Assembly: GCA_903848955.1 (NCBI GenBank)
Contig: CAINHS010000007.1
Coordinates: 1 to 64,000 of the forward strand
DNA length: 64,000 nucleotides
From: an uncultured beta proteobacterium
GTDB taxonomy: Bacteria > Pseudomonadota > Gammaproteobacteria > Burkholderiales > Rhodocyclaceae
Reading direction: 5' to 3'
Part shown: positions 53,131 through 63,162 of the stretch, one piece after another
Layout: each line of letters starts with the position of its first letter
Numbering within the stretch: position 1 is the stretch's first letter
Translations under genes and position numbers: made by a program
Notes under the pieces: generated by a model
Told to the model about the DNA's origin: nothing
The model's input: the letters and a program-made list of their open reading frames with translations, nothing else
The model's database searches: none

Positions 53131-54648
53131 ATGTATCTGGAACACTTCGGACTCAACGAACCACCCTTCCGCATCACGCCCCACACCGATTTCTTCTTCG
53201 ACGGGGCCAATCGCGGCGCGACACTTGACGCTCTGATCTACGCCGTCACCCATGACGAAGGCATCGTCAAGGTCAGCGGCGAAGTCGGCAGCGGCAAGAC
53301 CATGCTCTGCCGCGTGCTGATGGAGCGCCTGCCCGACAACGTCACCATCATCTATCTGGCGAACCCGTCGCTGTCGCGCGACGATATCCTCTACGCCATC
53401 GCCGACGAGTTGAGCCTCGACGTGCCTGAAACCGCCCGCTCCTCGGTGGTCATGCGCGCCTTGCAGGCGCACCTGATCAAGTCCTTCGGCGAGGGTCGGC
53501 AGGTGGTCGTGCTGATCGACGAAGCCCACGCCATGCCGGTGGAAACACTCGAGGAAATCCGCCTTCTGTCGAACCTTGAGGCCAATCGCAACAAGCTGCT
53601 GCAGCTGGTACTTTTCGGCCAGCCGGAGCTGAACGACGTACTCGCCCGCCCCGACATGAGGCAGCTGAAGGAACGCATCACCCACAACTTCGGCCTGGCA
53701 CCGCTGCTACGCGACGATATCGGCCACTATCTCGATTTCCGCATGCGCGCCGCCGGCTATCGCGGCCCCAGCGTGTTTGCTCCCGCCGCATTGAAAATGA
53801 TCGCGCAGAGCTCGCTCGGTCTTACGCGCCGCATCAACATACTCGCCGACAAGGCCCTGCTCGCGGCCTTCTCTTCCGGCAGCCACCAGATAGGTTCCAG
53901 GGAGGTGCAGGCGGCCATCGGCGACTGCGAGTTCAGCGCAGCAACCTATGGCGGCCAGGCCTCACGACAAAGCCGGTCGCGATGGCTTGCCGCGCTGCTC
54001 GGCATCGGCGCCGTGGCAGGCATCGCCTGGTTCCTGGCGGCATCACGCAGTGACAGCGGCACGGCAGCACCTGCCGTGGCTGCAGCGCCTGCCGTGGCTG
54101 CACCGCCTGCCGTGGCCGCACCGCCCGCGGCAGCCGCCAACGCAGATAGCACGGCATCTTCAATGCCCAAAGCCAAGGACGACACCATGGCTGGCACCCC
54201 TCTACCGGCGCCGGTCGCTGTTCCGGCTGCGCCCGCTGACACCGCCGGCGCACCTGTCGCGCCAGTCGCACCGGCAACCCGGATGGAGCCCGCCAACCCC
54301 GCGCCGCCGCCGGAACCATTGAAGCTCGGACCGCTTACCCAAGAAAGGCTCGAGGCTGGACGCGCCTGGCTGGCAGGAGCCGCGGGCGACCGCTGGTTCA
54401 TCCAGATGCTGGCAACCGATGCCGGCCGGCACGGTGAAGTCGAAGCCCTGCTGCGTCGGCTGGCATCGAGCAAGGCTGAAATGAACAGCGTCCACGTCTA
54501 TTTCTCCGAGCTCAGCGGAAGTCCGCGCTACGGAGTCATATACGGCAACTATTCGACCAGGAAAGCGGCAGCGCAGGCCATACGCGGCCTGCCGCCGGCC
54601 TTGCAGAAGAACAAACCCTACCCGCGCCAGGTCGTGCGGCTGCGCTGA
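53131..54648 (+). CDS. MshM/ExeA-like AAA ATPase with TM segment and C-terminal SPOR-like domain
   Basis: MYLEHFGLNEPPFRITPHTDFFFDGANRGATLDALIYAVTHDEGIVKVSGEVGSGKTMLCRVL; TM RWLAALLGIGAVAGIAWFLAAS; C-term DRWFIQMLATDAGRHGEVEALLRRL...YGVIYGNYSTRKAAAQAIRGLP. Confidence 0.88.
   Translation: MYLEHFGLNEPPFRITPHTDFFFDGANRGATLDALIYAVTHDEGIVKVSGEVGSGKTMLCRVLMERLPDNVTIIYLANPSLSRDDILYAIADELSLDVPETARSSVVMRALQAHLIKSFGEGRQVVVLIDEAHAMPVETLEEIRLLSNLEANRNKLLQLVLFGQPELNDVLARPDMRQLKERITHNFGLAPLLRDDIGHYLDFRMRAAGYRGPSVFAPAALKMIAQSSLGLTRRINILADKALLAAFSSGSHQIGSREVQAAIGDCEFSAATYGGQASRQSRSRWLAALLGIGAVAGIAWFLAASRSDSGTAAPAVAAAPAVAAPPAVAAPPAAAANADSTASSMPKAKDDTMAGTPLPAPVAVPAAPADTAGAPVAPVAPATRMEPANPAPPPEPLKLGPLTQERLEAGRAWLAGAAGDRWFIQMLATDAGRHGEVEALLRRLASSKAEMNSVHVYFSELSGSPRYGVIYGNYSTRKAAAQAIRGLPPALQKNKPYPRQVVRLR
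54070..54123 (+). repeat. 18-bp tandem repeat, three copies, in the spacer of the MshM-like protein
   Basis: cctgccgtggctgcagcg / cctgccgtggctgcaccg / cctgccgtggccgcaccg followed by a degenerate fourth unit. Confidence 0.9.
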
Positions 54649-54765
54649 CGACATCGGACAAGCAGCGAAATTGAGGTGTCTCAGTCAATCAAATCATCAA
54701 GTTGGATGGAGAATATGATGTGTTATGCTAAATGCTATAGCTTAAATACTTGATCGGGGATTCGT

Positions 54766-56610
54766 TTGCGCCCACTTGTGATTCCGCCGCTCCCTGCTGC
54801 GCTGGTTGCCGCTCTCATGCTGACCGCATGCAGCAGCCTGCAGCCGCAACCCCCCTCGGCCGGCCACCTGCGGGCGGAAGCCCAGGCCGCAGTCCCTGCC
54901 CGCGACATCCCGCAACCGGTGGCTGCAACAGTTACGCTGGCGCGGCCCAAGGCGGCGGCGAAGGCCGAGTCTTACTCGGTCTCGGTGCGCAACATTCCGG
55001 TCCAGGAACTGCTCTTCGCCCTGGCACGCGACGCCAAACTGAACATTGACGTCCACCCCGGCATCAACGGCCTTGTCACCATCAATGCCATTGACCAGAC
55101 GTTGCAGCAAATCCTGACGCGACTGGCCAAGCAAGTCGACATGCGCTGGGAACTCGACGGCCCCAATCTGGTGGTCATGCCGGACTCGCCCTTCCTGCGC
55201 AACTACAAGGTAGATTACGTGAACATGTCGCGTGACGTCAGCGGCACGGTCTCGATAAATACCCAGATTGCATCGACCAGCGCCAGCGCCGCGGGTGCAA
55301 CCGCGGCGAGTGGCGGTGGCAACAACTCGAACACTACCGTTACCAGCTCGGCCAAGAACAATTTCTGGCAGTCGCTGGAAAAGAACCTGAAGGACATTCT
55401 GCGCGAGAGCGACAAGATCCTGCCGGAAGGATCAAGCGAAACCGTGATCGAGCGCTCGGATCAGCAAGCCACCACCGGCACCGGCGCACAGAACGGGCCG
55501 TCGCCTTCTTCAAGCCGCTCGGGCAGCGCGACGACCAGCCTCGCCGGCAGCCCCAATCCGGCCAGCCTGCAGCAACAGGGCACAACGGTGGTCAAGCGCA
55601 CCACCTTCCGCGAAGCAGCTTCAATCATCGTGAACCCGGAAGGCGGCGTCGTCGTCGTTCGCGCCACGTCGCGACAGCATGAGAAAGTTCAGGAATATCT
55701 GGATCTGGTGCTGACCAGTGCCCGACGCCAGGTAATGATCGAAGCCACCATCGCCGAAGTGGGTCTCAGCGACAGCTATACCCAGGGCATCAACTGGCAG
55801 AGCCTGCGATCCTTGCGCCCCGGGTCTCCCGCGGCAGGCTTCTCGATGATCCAGAATCCAAACGGGCCAACGCTGGGCACTCCCGGCACGGCATTCCTGC
55901 TGAACTACGTCGCACCCGGCCTGGGCATATCCGCGACCCTGCAATTGCTGGAAAATTTCGGCAACGTCAAGGTACTGTCCAGCCCCAAGATAAGCGTGCT
56001 CAACAATCAGACTGCCATGCTCAAGGTGGTCGACAACATTGTCTACTTCACCATCAAAGCCGACACCACGACATCGGCTACCGGCCCCTCCCTCACCACG
56101 GTGACCACCACACCCAACTCGGTCTCCGTCGGCCTGGTCATGAGCGTCACGCCGCAGATCAGCGACAACGGCATCATTCTGCTCAATGTACGTCCGAGCA
56201 TTTCGAAACTCATCGGTGATGGCAAGACCAAGAAGGACCCCAATCCGTCGATCACCATCGACAGTTTCATTCCCGAGATTCAGACCCGTGAAATGGAATC
56301 CATGCTGCGGCTCACCAACGGCGAAATCGCCGTCATGGGCGGCCTTATGTCCGACGAACTCAGCAACAACACGGACGCCGTGCCCGGCCTGTCGAAACTG
56401 CCTGGTATCGGCAACTTCTTTACCTCGCGCAACGACGTCACCAAGAAAACCGAACTGGTCATCTTCCTCAAGCCCACCATCATCCGCGACCCGAGTGTCA
56501 GCGGTGACTATCGCAGCTTCCGCGACCAGTTGCCGAACCGGGATTTCTTCGCAAACAATCCCGGTCCGGAACAGACCCAACTCGAATTGCAGGGGGCAAA
56601 GCCCCGATGA
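54766..56610 (+). CDS. mshL: pilus (MSHA type) biogenesis secretin MshL
   Basis: Lipobox LMLTACSS; secretin core VMIEATIAEVGLSDSYTQGINW, VKVLSSPKISVLNNQTAMLKVVDN, EMESMLRLTNGEIAVMGGLMSDE. Probable TTG start. Confidence 0.9.
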   Translation: MRPLVIPPLPAALVAALMLTACSSLQPQPPSAGHLRAEAQAAVPARDIPQPVAATVTLARPKAAAKAESYSVSVRNIPVQELLFALARDAKLNIDVHPGINGLVTINAIDQTLQQILTRLAKQVDMRWELDGPNLVVMPDSPFLRNYKVDYVNMSRDVSGTVSINTQIASTSASAAGATAASGGGNNSNTTVTSSAKNNFWQSLEKNLKDILRESDKILPEGSSETVIERSDQQATTGTGAQNGPSPSSSRSGSATTSLAGSPNPASLQQQGTTVVKRTTFREAASIIVNPEGGVVVVRATSRQHEKVQEYLDLVLTSARRQVMIEATIAEVGLSDSYTQGINWQSLRSLRPGSPAAGFSMIQNPNGPTLGTPGTAFLLNYVAPGLGISATLQLLENFGNVKVLSSPKISVLNNQTAMLKVVDNIVYFTIKADTTTSATGPSLTTVTTTPNSVSVGLVMSVTPQISDNGIILLNVRPSISKLIGDGKTKKDPNPSITIDSFIPEIQTREMESMLRLTNGEIAVMGGLMSDELSNNTDAVPGLSKLPGIGNFFTSRNDVTKKTELVIFLKPTIIRDPSVSGDYRSFRDQLPNRDFFANNPGPEQTQLELQGAKPR

Positions 56611-57950
56611 GCCTGCTCATGGACGCCTTGAAGAAGGCCGAACTGGCCAAGCGTCAGGGGCAAGCCGGCGGCGGCAATTCAAGCGGGGCGGAAATCCAGA
56701 CCGGACTTGAACTGGAGCCGCTGACCGGCAACAGTGCGGCGGAGCCTGATGCTGCCGAACGCGCAGCATCGGCGGAAAATCTTCCCGATCTGCCGCCCCA
56801 TCTCGAAGAACTCGAAGCGCAGTTTCTCGCCGACGCCAAGAAGGCTGCAACGGCGCGCCTGAAGGCACCGTCGCCGGCAGCCCCCTTGCGCGATCCGCTG
56901 GCCGAACAGCCTGGCGCCGCCGACACCGCGAGCCGCGACTCTGCCGCAGTCAAGGCGCGGCCGACGGCGACAGAGCAAAGCGCTCCGCGTCAGGCCGCGG
57001 CGCAGAACCTGTTTGCCGCCAAACAAGCCGACAAGCCGCCGGCGCGGAAGTCTTTTGCAATTGCCGTCGGTGCCCTTACCGTGCTGTCGGTCTGCGGCGT
57101 CGGCGGATATTTCTGGTGGCAATTGCAGCCGCAACCCCTTGCCGTCGCCAGCCGGGCGCCGCTGCCGCCGCCTGCAGCACCGGCGCCAACGCTTGCAGCA
57201 GCGTCCGTCGCCCCGCTCAGCGCAGCGGTGGCAGTGCCTCAACCGGCGGTGCCGCCAGCGAAAGACAAGACCGAAGATTCCCCCGCGGCGGGCGCCAACG
57301 CTCCGGCTCCGGTCCGACGCGTAATCGCCGGCCCTGCGCCGTCCGAAGCGGACGGCCTGCTGCGGGTGTCCAAGGCGCCGCTTGGCGTCAATCCCGCCCT
57401 GCTGCGCGGCTTCGATGCGTTCAACCAGGGCGACCTTGCCCTGGCGCAGCTTGAGTACGAACGCGCGCAGAAGTCCGACCCGCGCAACACCGATGCCCTG
57501 CACGGACTGGCCGCAATCGCCCTGCGCCAGGGACGCCCGGAGCAGGCCGAGTGGCTGTACCGGCAAATCGTCGAGGCCGACCCGCAGGATACGGTGGCGA
57601 TGGCGGCCCTGATCAACAGCCGCGGACAACTCGATCCGGGAGCCGCCGAAAGCCGCCTCAAATCCTTGTCGGCAGTTCAACCCGAACTCGCCGCGCCGCA
57701 CTTTGCCCTGGGCAATCTCTATGCACGTCACGGCCGCTGGACCGAGGCCCAGCAGGCCTATTTCCGCGCTCACAGCGCCGAGCCGGACAATCCCGACATC
57801 CTGTACAACCTGGCAATCAGCCTCGAGCACCTGCGCCAGAACAAGCTTGCGGCGCAGTACTACAGCCAGGCCATCGCCGCCGCACAAGGCCGGCCGGCCG
57901 GCTTCGACAAAGCCCAGGCCGCAGCCAGACTGCAGACCCTGCAGCACTAG
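56607..57950 (+). CDS. TPR-repeat protein, MshN-like
   Basis: MSLLMDALKKAELAKRQ N-terminus, single TM, C-terminal TPR repeats (HFALGNLYARHGRWTEAQQAYFRAHSAEPDNPDILYNLAISLEHL). Confidence 0.85.
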   Translation: MSLLMDALKKAELAKRQGQAGGGNSSGAEIQTGLELEPLTGNSAAEPDAAERAASAENLPDLPPHLEELEAQFLADAKKAATARLKAPSPAAPLRDPLAEQPGAADTASRDSAAVKARPTATEQSAPRQAAAQNLFAAKQADKPPARKSFAIAVGALTVLSVCGVGGYFWWQLQPQPLAVASRAPLPPPAAPAPTLAAASVAPLSAAVAVPQPAVPPAKDKTEDSPAAGANAPAPVRRVIAGPAPSEADGLLRVSKAPLGVNPALLRGFDAFNQGDLALAQLEYERAQKSDPRNTDALHGLAAIALRQGRPEQAEWLYRQIVEADPQDTVAMAALINSRGQLDPGAAESRLKSLSAVQPELAAPHFALGNLYARHGRWTEAQQAYFRAHSAEPDNPDILYNLAISLEHLRQNKLAAQYYSQAIAAAQGRPAGFDKAQAAARLQTLQH

Positions 57951-58010
57951 GCGGTTCTTGAATGCGTCGGGGCTTGCCCTCAGAGGCAGATGCGGGATAA
58001 TGATGCTCGT

Positions 58011-59714
58011 ATGAACTCAGCCGCCAGCCGCCGCCCCATTGGCCAGATCCTGATCACGCAAGGCGTGATCAGCGAGGATCAGCTTCGCATTGCGCTGCTG
58101 GAGCAAATGAAGTGCAACCAGCCGGTCGGCAAGCTGCTGGTCTCGCTCGGCTTTGTCTCCGAAGCCACGCTACGCGACGCGCTGGGCGAATCGCTCGGCC
58201 AGAAGTCCGTCGATCTGGCCAATTCGATCATCGATGCCGATGCGCTGCGCCTGGTGCCGCGCGAACTGGCCAAGCGCCACATGTTCCTGGCACTGAGCTA
58301 TTCGCAGCAGGAGCAGCGGCTGCGCATCGCCATCGCCGATCCCAACGACATCGTTGCGCTGGACAAGCTGCGCACCCTGATTCATCCCGACCTGGCGATC
58401 GAAACCCTGCTCGCCGGCGAATCCGAAATCGCCCGCGCCATCGACCAGTACTACGGCCACGAACTGTCGATCGACGGCATCCTGCACGAAATAGAAACCG
58501 GCGAAATCGACTACCGCAGCCTGTCGGCATCACTCGACGAATACAGTCAGCCGGTGGTGCGCCTGGTGGATGCGCTGCTCACCGACGCCGTCAAGCGCGA
58601 TGCCTCCGACGTTCACTTCGAGCCGGAAGCCAGTTTCCTGCGCATCCGCTATCGCATCGACGGCATCCTGCGCCAGATCCGCGCCCTGCACAAATCCTAC
58701 TGGGCGGCGATGGCGGTGCGCATCAAGGTCATCAGCGGCATGAACATCGCCGAGACCCGCGCGCCGCAGGACGGCCGCATCTCGCTCAACATCAGCGGCC
58801 ACGCCGTCGATTTCCGCGTGGCCTCGCAGCCGACGATCCACGGCGAGAACATCGTGCTGCGCATCCTCGACCGGCAGAAGGGCATCGTGCCGCTCGACCG
58901 GCTCGGGCTCGACGACCACCAGATGGGGCTGATGAAGCTGATGGTGGCGCGCCCGGAAGGCATCATCCTGGTCACCGGCCCCACCGGCAGCGGCAAGACC
59001 ACCACGCTCTACTCGGTGCTCAACCACATCAACGAAGAGGGCGTGAACATCATGACCCTCGAAGATCCGGTCGAGTATCCGATGGCCATGATCCGCCAGA
59101 CCTCGGTGGCCGAATCGGCCAAGCTGGATTTCGCCAACGGCATCCGCTCGATGATGCGCCAGGACCCGGACATCATCCTGGTCGGCGAAATCCGCGACGC
59201 CGACACCGCCGAAATGGCCTTCCGCGCGGCCATGACCGGCCACCAGGTGTATTCCACCCTGCACACCAACTCCGCGCTGGGCGCCATCCCGCGCCTGCTC
59301 GACATCGGCGTGCTGCCCGACATCATGGCCGGCAACATCATCGGCATCATTGCCCAGCGCCTGGTCCGCCGCCTGTGCACCCACTGCCGCAAGCCCTACC
59401 CCGCCGAGGCGCACGAATGCAAGCTGATGGGCGTCGCCGTCGGCCAGTCCGCACCCATCCTGTATCGCGCCGCCGGCTGCGACCACTGCGAATATCAGGG
59501 CTACCGGGGCCGCATCGCCATCATGGAGATGCTGCGCCTCGACAACGATCTCGACGATCTCATCAGCCGTCGCGCGCCACAGCGCGACATTCGCAACATG
59601 GCGCTGGAAAAGGGCTTCCGCGCCTTGTCCGAAGACGGTCTGCGGCGCGTGCTCGACGGCTCCACGTCAATCGAAGAAGTCGGTCGCGTGATCGACATGA
59701 CGGAACGGATGTAG
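58011..59714 (+). CDS. mshE: pilus assembly ATPase MshE (GspE/PulE family)
   Basis: GspE N-domain, VTGPTGSGKTTTLYSVLNHIN Walker A, CTHCRKPY...CDHCEYQGYRGRIAIMEML zinc motif. Confidence 0.94.
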   Translation: MNSAASRRPIGQILITQGVISEDQLRIALLEQMKCNQPVGKLLVSLGFVSEATLRDALGESLGQKSVDLANSIIDADALRLVPRELAKRHMFLALSYSQQEQRLRIAIADPNDIVALDKLRTLIHPDLAIETLLAGESEIARAIDQYYGHELSIDGILHEIETGEIDYRSLSASLDEYSQPVVRLVDALLTDAVKRDASDVHFEPEASFLRIRYRIDGILRQIRALHKSYWAAMAVRIKVISGMNIAETRAPQDGRISLNISGHAVDFRVASQPTIHGENIVLRILDRQKGIVPLDRLGLDDHQMGLMKLMVARPEGIILVTGPTGSGKTTTLYSVLNHINEEGVNIMTLEDPVEYPMAMIRQTSVAESAKLDFANGIRSMMRQDPDIILVGEIRDADTAEMAFRAAMTGHQVYSTLHTNSALGAIPRLLDIGVLPDIMAGNIIGIIAQRLVRRLCTHCRKPYPAEAHECKLMGVAVGQSAPILYRAAGCDHCEYQGYRGRIAIMEMLRLDNDLDDLISRRAPQRDIRNMALEKGFRALSEDGLRRVLDGSTSIEEVGRVIDMTERM

Positions 59715-59751
59715 CGCGCCAAGGCGCGACGCGACCACCCGGGCACCCACC

Positions 59752-60954
59752 ATGTCCCTTTATGCCTACAAAGCGATGAACCCCCACGGCCGGACCGTGA
59801 TGGGCCGCCTTGAAGCCATCAACCTGGTCGATCTCGAAATGCGGCTGAAGCGCATGGAGCTCGACTTCATCAACGGTGACACGGTGAAGCAAGGCGGTCT
59901 GATCAACCGCGCCAAAATCACCCGCCCGGAACTGATCAACTTCTGTTTTCATCTGGAGCAGCTCGCGCGCGCCGGCGTCTCGCTGATCGAAAGCCTCACC
60001 GACCTGCGCGACAGCATCGAAAACCCGCGCTTTCGCGAAATCATCGCCGGCATGGTGGAAAGCATCGAGGGCGGCAAGACGCTGTCGCAGGCGCTGGCCG
60101 AGCATCCGCAGACCTTCGATGAAGTGATGGTCAGCCTGATCCGCGCCGGCGAAGAAACCGGCGCCTTGCCGCAAGTGCTCAACAACCTGCTTGAATCGCT
60201 CAAGTGGCAGGACGAACTGGCCGCCCACACCAAGAAACTGATCATGTATCCGGCCTTCCTCGGCACGGTGGTAATCGGCATCACGATGTTCATGATGATC
60301 TATCTGGTGCCCAAGATGGCGGGCTTCATCCGCAACATGGGGCAGGAGTTGCCGACGCAGACCAAGATACTCATCGCCACCTCGGAGTTTTTCGTCAGCT
60401 ACTGGTATGTCGTGCTCGGCGTGCCGCTTGTGCTTGCCGCGGCCGTAGTCTTTCTGGTTCGCAGCAGCAAGGCCGCGCGCTACCACTTCGACGACGCCAA
60501 GCTGCGCCTGCCGTACATCGGAGACATCCTGCGCAAGATCATCCTGTCGCGCTTCGCCTCCGTATTTGCCATGATGTATTCCTCCGGCATCACCATTCTC
60601 GACTCTATCAAGGCCACCGAAGAGGTGGTCGGCAACCTCGTGCTGCGCGAAGGCCTGGAAAAAGTCGGCGAACTGATCGCCGAAGGACAGAATGTCACAG
60701 CCGCCTTCCAGACCGCCGGAATGTTCCCGCCGCTGGTGCTGCGCATGCTGCGCGTCGGCGAGAACACCGGCTCGCTTGACACGGCACTGGCCAATGTCAG
60801 CTACTTCTACAATCGCGACGTACGCGAATCCATCGAGAAAGTGCAGGCCATGATCGAACCGGTGATGACCGTGACCATCGGCCTGATTCTCGGCTGGATC
60901 ATGATGGCGGTACTGGGCCCGATCTACGACATCATGACCAAGATGAAAACCTGA
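59752..60954 (+). CDS. mshG: type II secretion/pilus inner-membrane platform protein MshG (GspF family)
   Basis: MSLYAYKAMNPHGRTVMGRLEA; FHLEQLARAGVSLIESLTDLRDSIENPRFREIIAGMVESIEGGKTLSQAL; MLRVGENTGSLDTALANVSYFYNRDV. Confidence 0.93.
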   Translation: MSLYAYKAMNPHGRTVMGRLEAINLVDLEMRLKRMELDFINGDTVKQGGLINRAKITRPELINFCFHLEQLARAGVSLIESLTDLRDSIENPRFREIIAGMVESIEGGKTLSQALAEHPQTFDEVMVSLIRAGEETGALPQVLNNLLESLKWQDELAAHTKKLIMYPAFLGTVVIGITMFMMIYLVPKMAGFIRNMGQELPTQTKILIATSEFFVSYWYVVLGVPLVLAAAVVFLVRSSKAARYHFDDAKLRLPYIGDILRKIILSRFASVFAMMYSSGITILDSIKATEEVVGNLVLREGLEKVGELIAEGQNVTAAFQTAGMFPPLVLRMLRVGENTGSLDTALANVSYFYNRDVRESIEKVQAMIEPVMTVTIGLILGWIMMAVLGPIYDIMTKMKT

Positions 60955-62516
60955 TGAGCAGCAAACGCATCCTCCTTCTCGACGGCCCCGCCCTCACGGC
61001 ACACTGCTGGAGCGCCGGTCACGTCACGCTTGAAGGCGAGTTCGGCCAGGACGCGGCGGGCCAGGAAGCATTGGCCGCCTACCTGAAAAAGCATCACTCA
61101 AGCCTGTTTTACCTGCTCGCGGACATTGCCGAAGAAGGCTTCCAGCTCGAAGATGTTCCCTATGTCCAGGGTGGCGATCGCACCGCCCTGCTGCAGCGGC
61201 GCCTCAGCCAGTATTTCTACAATACGCCGCTGTCCGCGGCCATCTCTCTGGGGCGCGCCAAGACCGGCCGGCGCGATGAAAAGCTGTTGTTCGCCGCACT
61301 CACCAGGATCGAGACCTTCACCCCCTGGCTGGATGCGCTGCGCGATGCCGAGACCGTACTTGCCGGCATCTATTCCGTGCCGCTGGTGCTGGCCGGGTTC
61401 GCCCCCCAACTCCTCGTCGGCGACGGCCCGGTGCTGTTTGTCAGCGTGACCCGCGGCGGGGTGAGGCAAACCTTTTTCGACAAGGGCAAGCTGCATTTCT
61501 CGCGGTTATCGCAACTCGCCAGCCACAGCACCGGCGAAATCGGCCGCACCAGCGCTGCCGACTCGGCCAAGATATTCCAGTACCTCGTCGCCCAGCGCCA
61601 GCTTCCGCGGGGTGTTGCCCTGCGCACCGTGGTCCTGGCGCAAGCCGCGCAGATACCGGAACTGAAGGCTTTCTGCCGTGACACCGGCGAGCTTCAGTTC
61701 GAATTCATCGACCTCGGCGCCACTGCCCGCCAGCAAGGACTCAAGGATCCGCTTGCCGACAGCAACGCCGACGACCTGTTGATCCATTGCCTGGCGACCA
61801 GGACACCGGCACAGCAGTTCGCTCCCGACAGCGGGAGGCGCTTCTACCGGCTCTGGCAAATCCGCTCGGTGCTGACCAATGCGGGATGGCTTGTGCTGGC
61901 CGGATGCCTGCTGGTGGCCGGCAAGACCGGCCTCAATGTGTACGAACTTCGCGACGAGACCGAGGCCACCCGGATCCTCACCGCGACCGAGACCCAGCGC
62001 TACAACGGCATCCTCGATGGCTTGCCGAAGATCAGCCTCACCCCTGAAAACCTGCGCGCGCTGACCGGGCGTTTCGATGCCCTGCAAAAGCGCAGTCCGG
62101 CAATGGAAGCTTTGCTGCTGCACCTGAGTCTGGCGCTGAATGACAGCCCCAAAATCGAACTCAACCGTCTTGTCTGGAAGCTGGCAGAACGCCCCGACGC
62201 CGACGACAAGGCGCCGGAGAATGCAAAGCGGCCGGCGGACGCAACCCAGCCCGCGCCTCCCGCCGGCGCAGGAAACTGGGCCGTGATCGAGATTCAGGCG
62301 CAGCTGCCGCTCGGCCTGATCGCCGATCAGCGCGGCCAGATCGAACTGATCGAACGCTTTGCCGCCCGGCTGCGCGACCCGAAAACGGATGTCAGGGTGC
62401 TCAGCCGGCCCTTCGACATCGAGTCCGACAAGCCGCTCAAGAGTCTCGGCGAAGCAAGCGAGGCAAGATCCGCCGACGTGCCGAAGTTCAGCTTGCGTAT
62501 TGCGCGCCAGTCATGA
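60954..62516 (+). CDS. hypothetical membrane protein, GspL/MshI-like position
   Basis: Cytoplasmic N-terminal domain, one central TM (NAGWLVLAGCLLVAGKTGLNVYELRD), periplasmic C-terminus; start/stop overlap with mshG. Confidence 0.72.
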   Translation: MSSKRILLLDGPALTAHCWSAGHVTLEGEFGQDAAGQEALAAYLKKHHSSLFYLLADIAEEGFQLEDVPYVQGGDRTALLQRRLSQYFYNTPLSAAISLGRAKTGRRDEKLLFAALTRIETFTPWLDALRDAETVLAGIYSVPLVLAGFAPQLLVGDGPVLFVSVTRGGVRQTFFDKGKLHFSRLSQLASHSTGEIGRTSAADSAKIFQYLVAQRQLPRGVALRTVVLAQAAQIPELKAFCRDTGELQFEFIDLGATARQQGLKDPLADSNADDLLIHCLATRTPAQQFAPDSGRRFYRLWQIRSVLTNAGWLVLAGCLLVAGKTGLNVYELRDETEATRILTATETQRYNGILDGLPKISLTPENLRALTGRFDALQKRSPAMEALLLHLSLALNDSPKIELNRLVWKLAERPDADDKAPENAKRPADATQPAPPAGAGNWAVIEIQAQLPLGLIADQRGQIELIERFAARLRDPKTDVRVLSRPFDIESDKPLKSLGEASEARSADVPKFSLRIARQS

Positions 62517-62547
62517 CCAATGCATCGCGACACAGGGCGGGGAACCC

Positions 62548-63162
62548 ATGAATCTGGACGCCAAAGATTTCAAGCGCCTGCAATGGGCGATCGCCTTCCT
62601 GGTCGTCATGGGTCTGGTCGGCGGCGGCTCGGTATGGCGCGCCCTGCAGGAACAGAGCCGCGGCGAAAAAACCTTCCGCGCAGCCACCGCGGCGCAAAAA
62701 GACATCCAGACCAAGCTTGCCAGGGCGCGCGAGGAGGAGCAGGAATTACGTGAAGAAATCGGGCGCTACCAGGCGCTCAAGGCGCGCGGCTATATCGGCC
62801 CGGAAAAGCGTCTGGACTGGATCGAAACCATCGCCCGCATCAAGACCGCGCGCCGCATCTTCAAACTGGACTACGAATTCGCGCCGCAACGGCCTGTCGA
62901 TGCCGGCATCGTTGCCGGAGGCGCAGCCGCCGGTGGCCATGAAATCATGTCCAGCCAGATGAAACTGCAACTGCAACTGCTGCACGAAGGCGAACTGCTG
63001 ACGTTTCTCGCCGAACTGCGCGACTCCGTGCAGGCCCTGATCCAGGTTCGCTCCTGCGCCATGGAACGCATTGCCCGCGGCAACGCCGACCCCGGCAACA
63101 ACGCCCAGTTGAAAGTCGAATGCATGCTCGAATGGATCACGCTGAAGGAAAACAAGCCATGA
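62548..63162 (+). CDS. hypothetical single-TM coiled-coil protein, GspM/MshJ/PilO-like position
   Basis: LQWAIAFLVVMGLVGGGSVWRALQEQ TM followed by a helical region and a ferredoxin-like C-terminus. Confidence 0.7.
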   Translation: MNLDAKDFKRLQWAIAFLVVMGLVGGGSVWRALQEQSRGEKTFRAATAAQKDIQTKLARAREEEQELREEIGRYQALKARGYIGPEKRLDWIETIARIKTARRIFKLDYEFAPQRPVDAGIVAGGAAAGGHEIMSSQMKLQLQLLHEGELLTFLAELRDSVQALIQVRSCAMERIARGNADPGNNAQLKVECMLEWITLKENKP

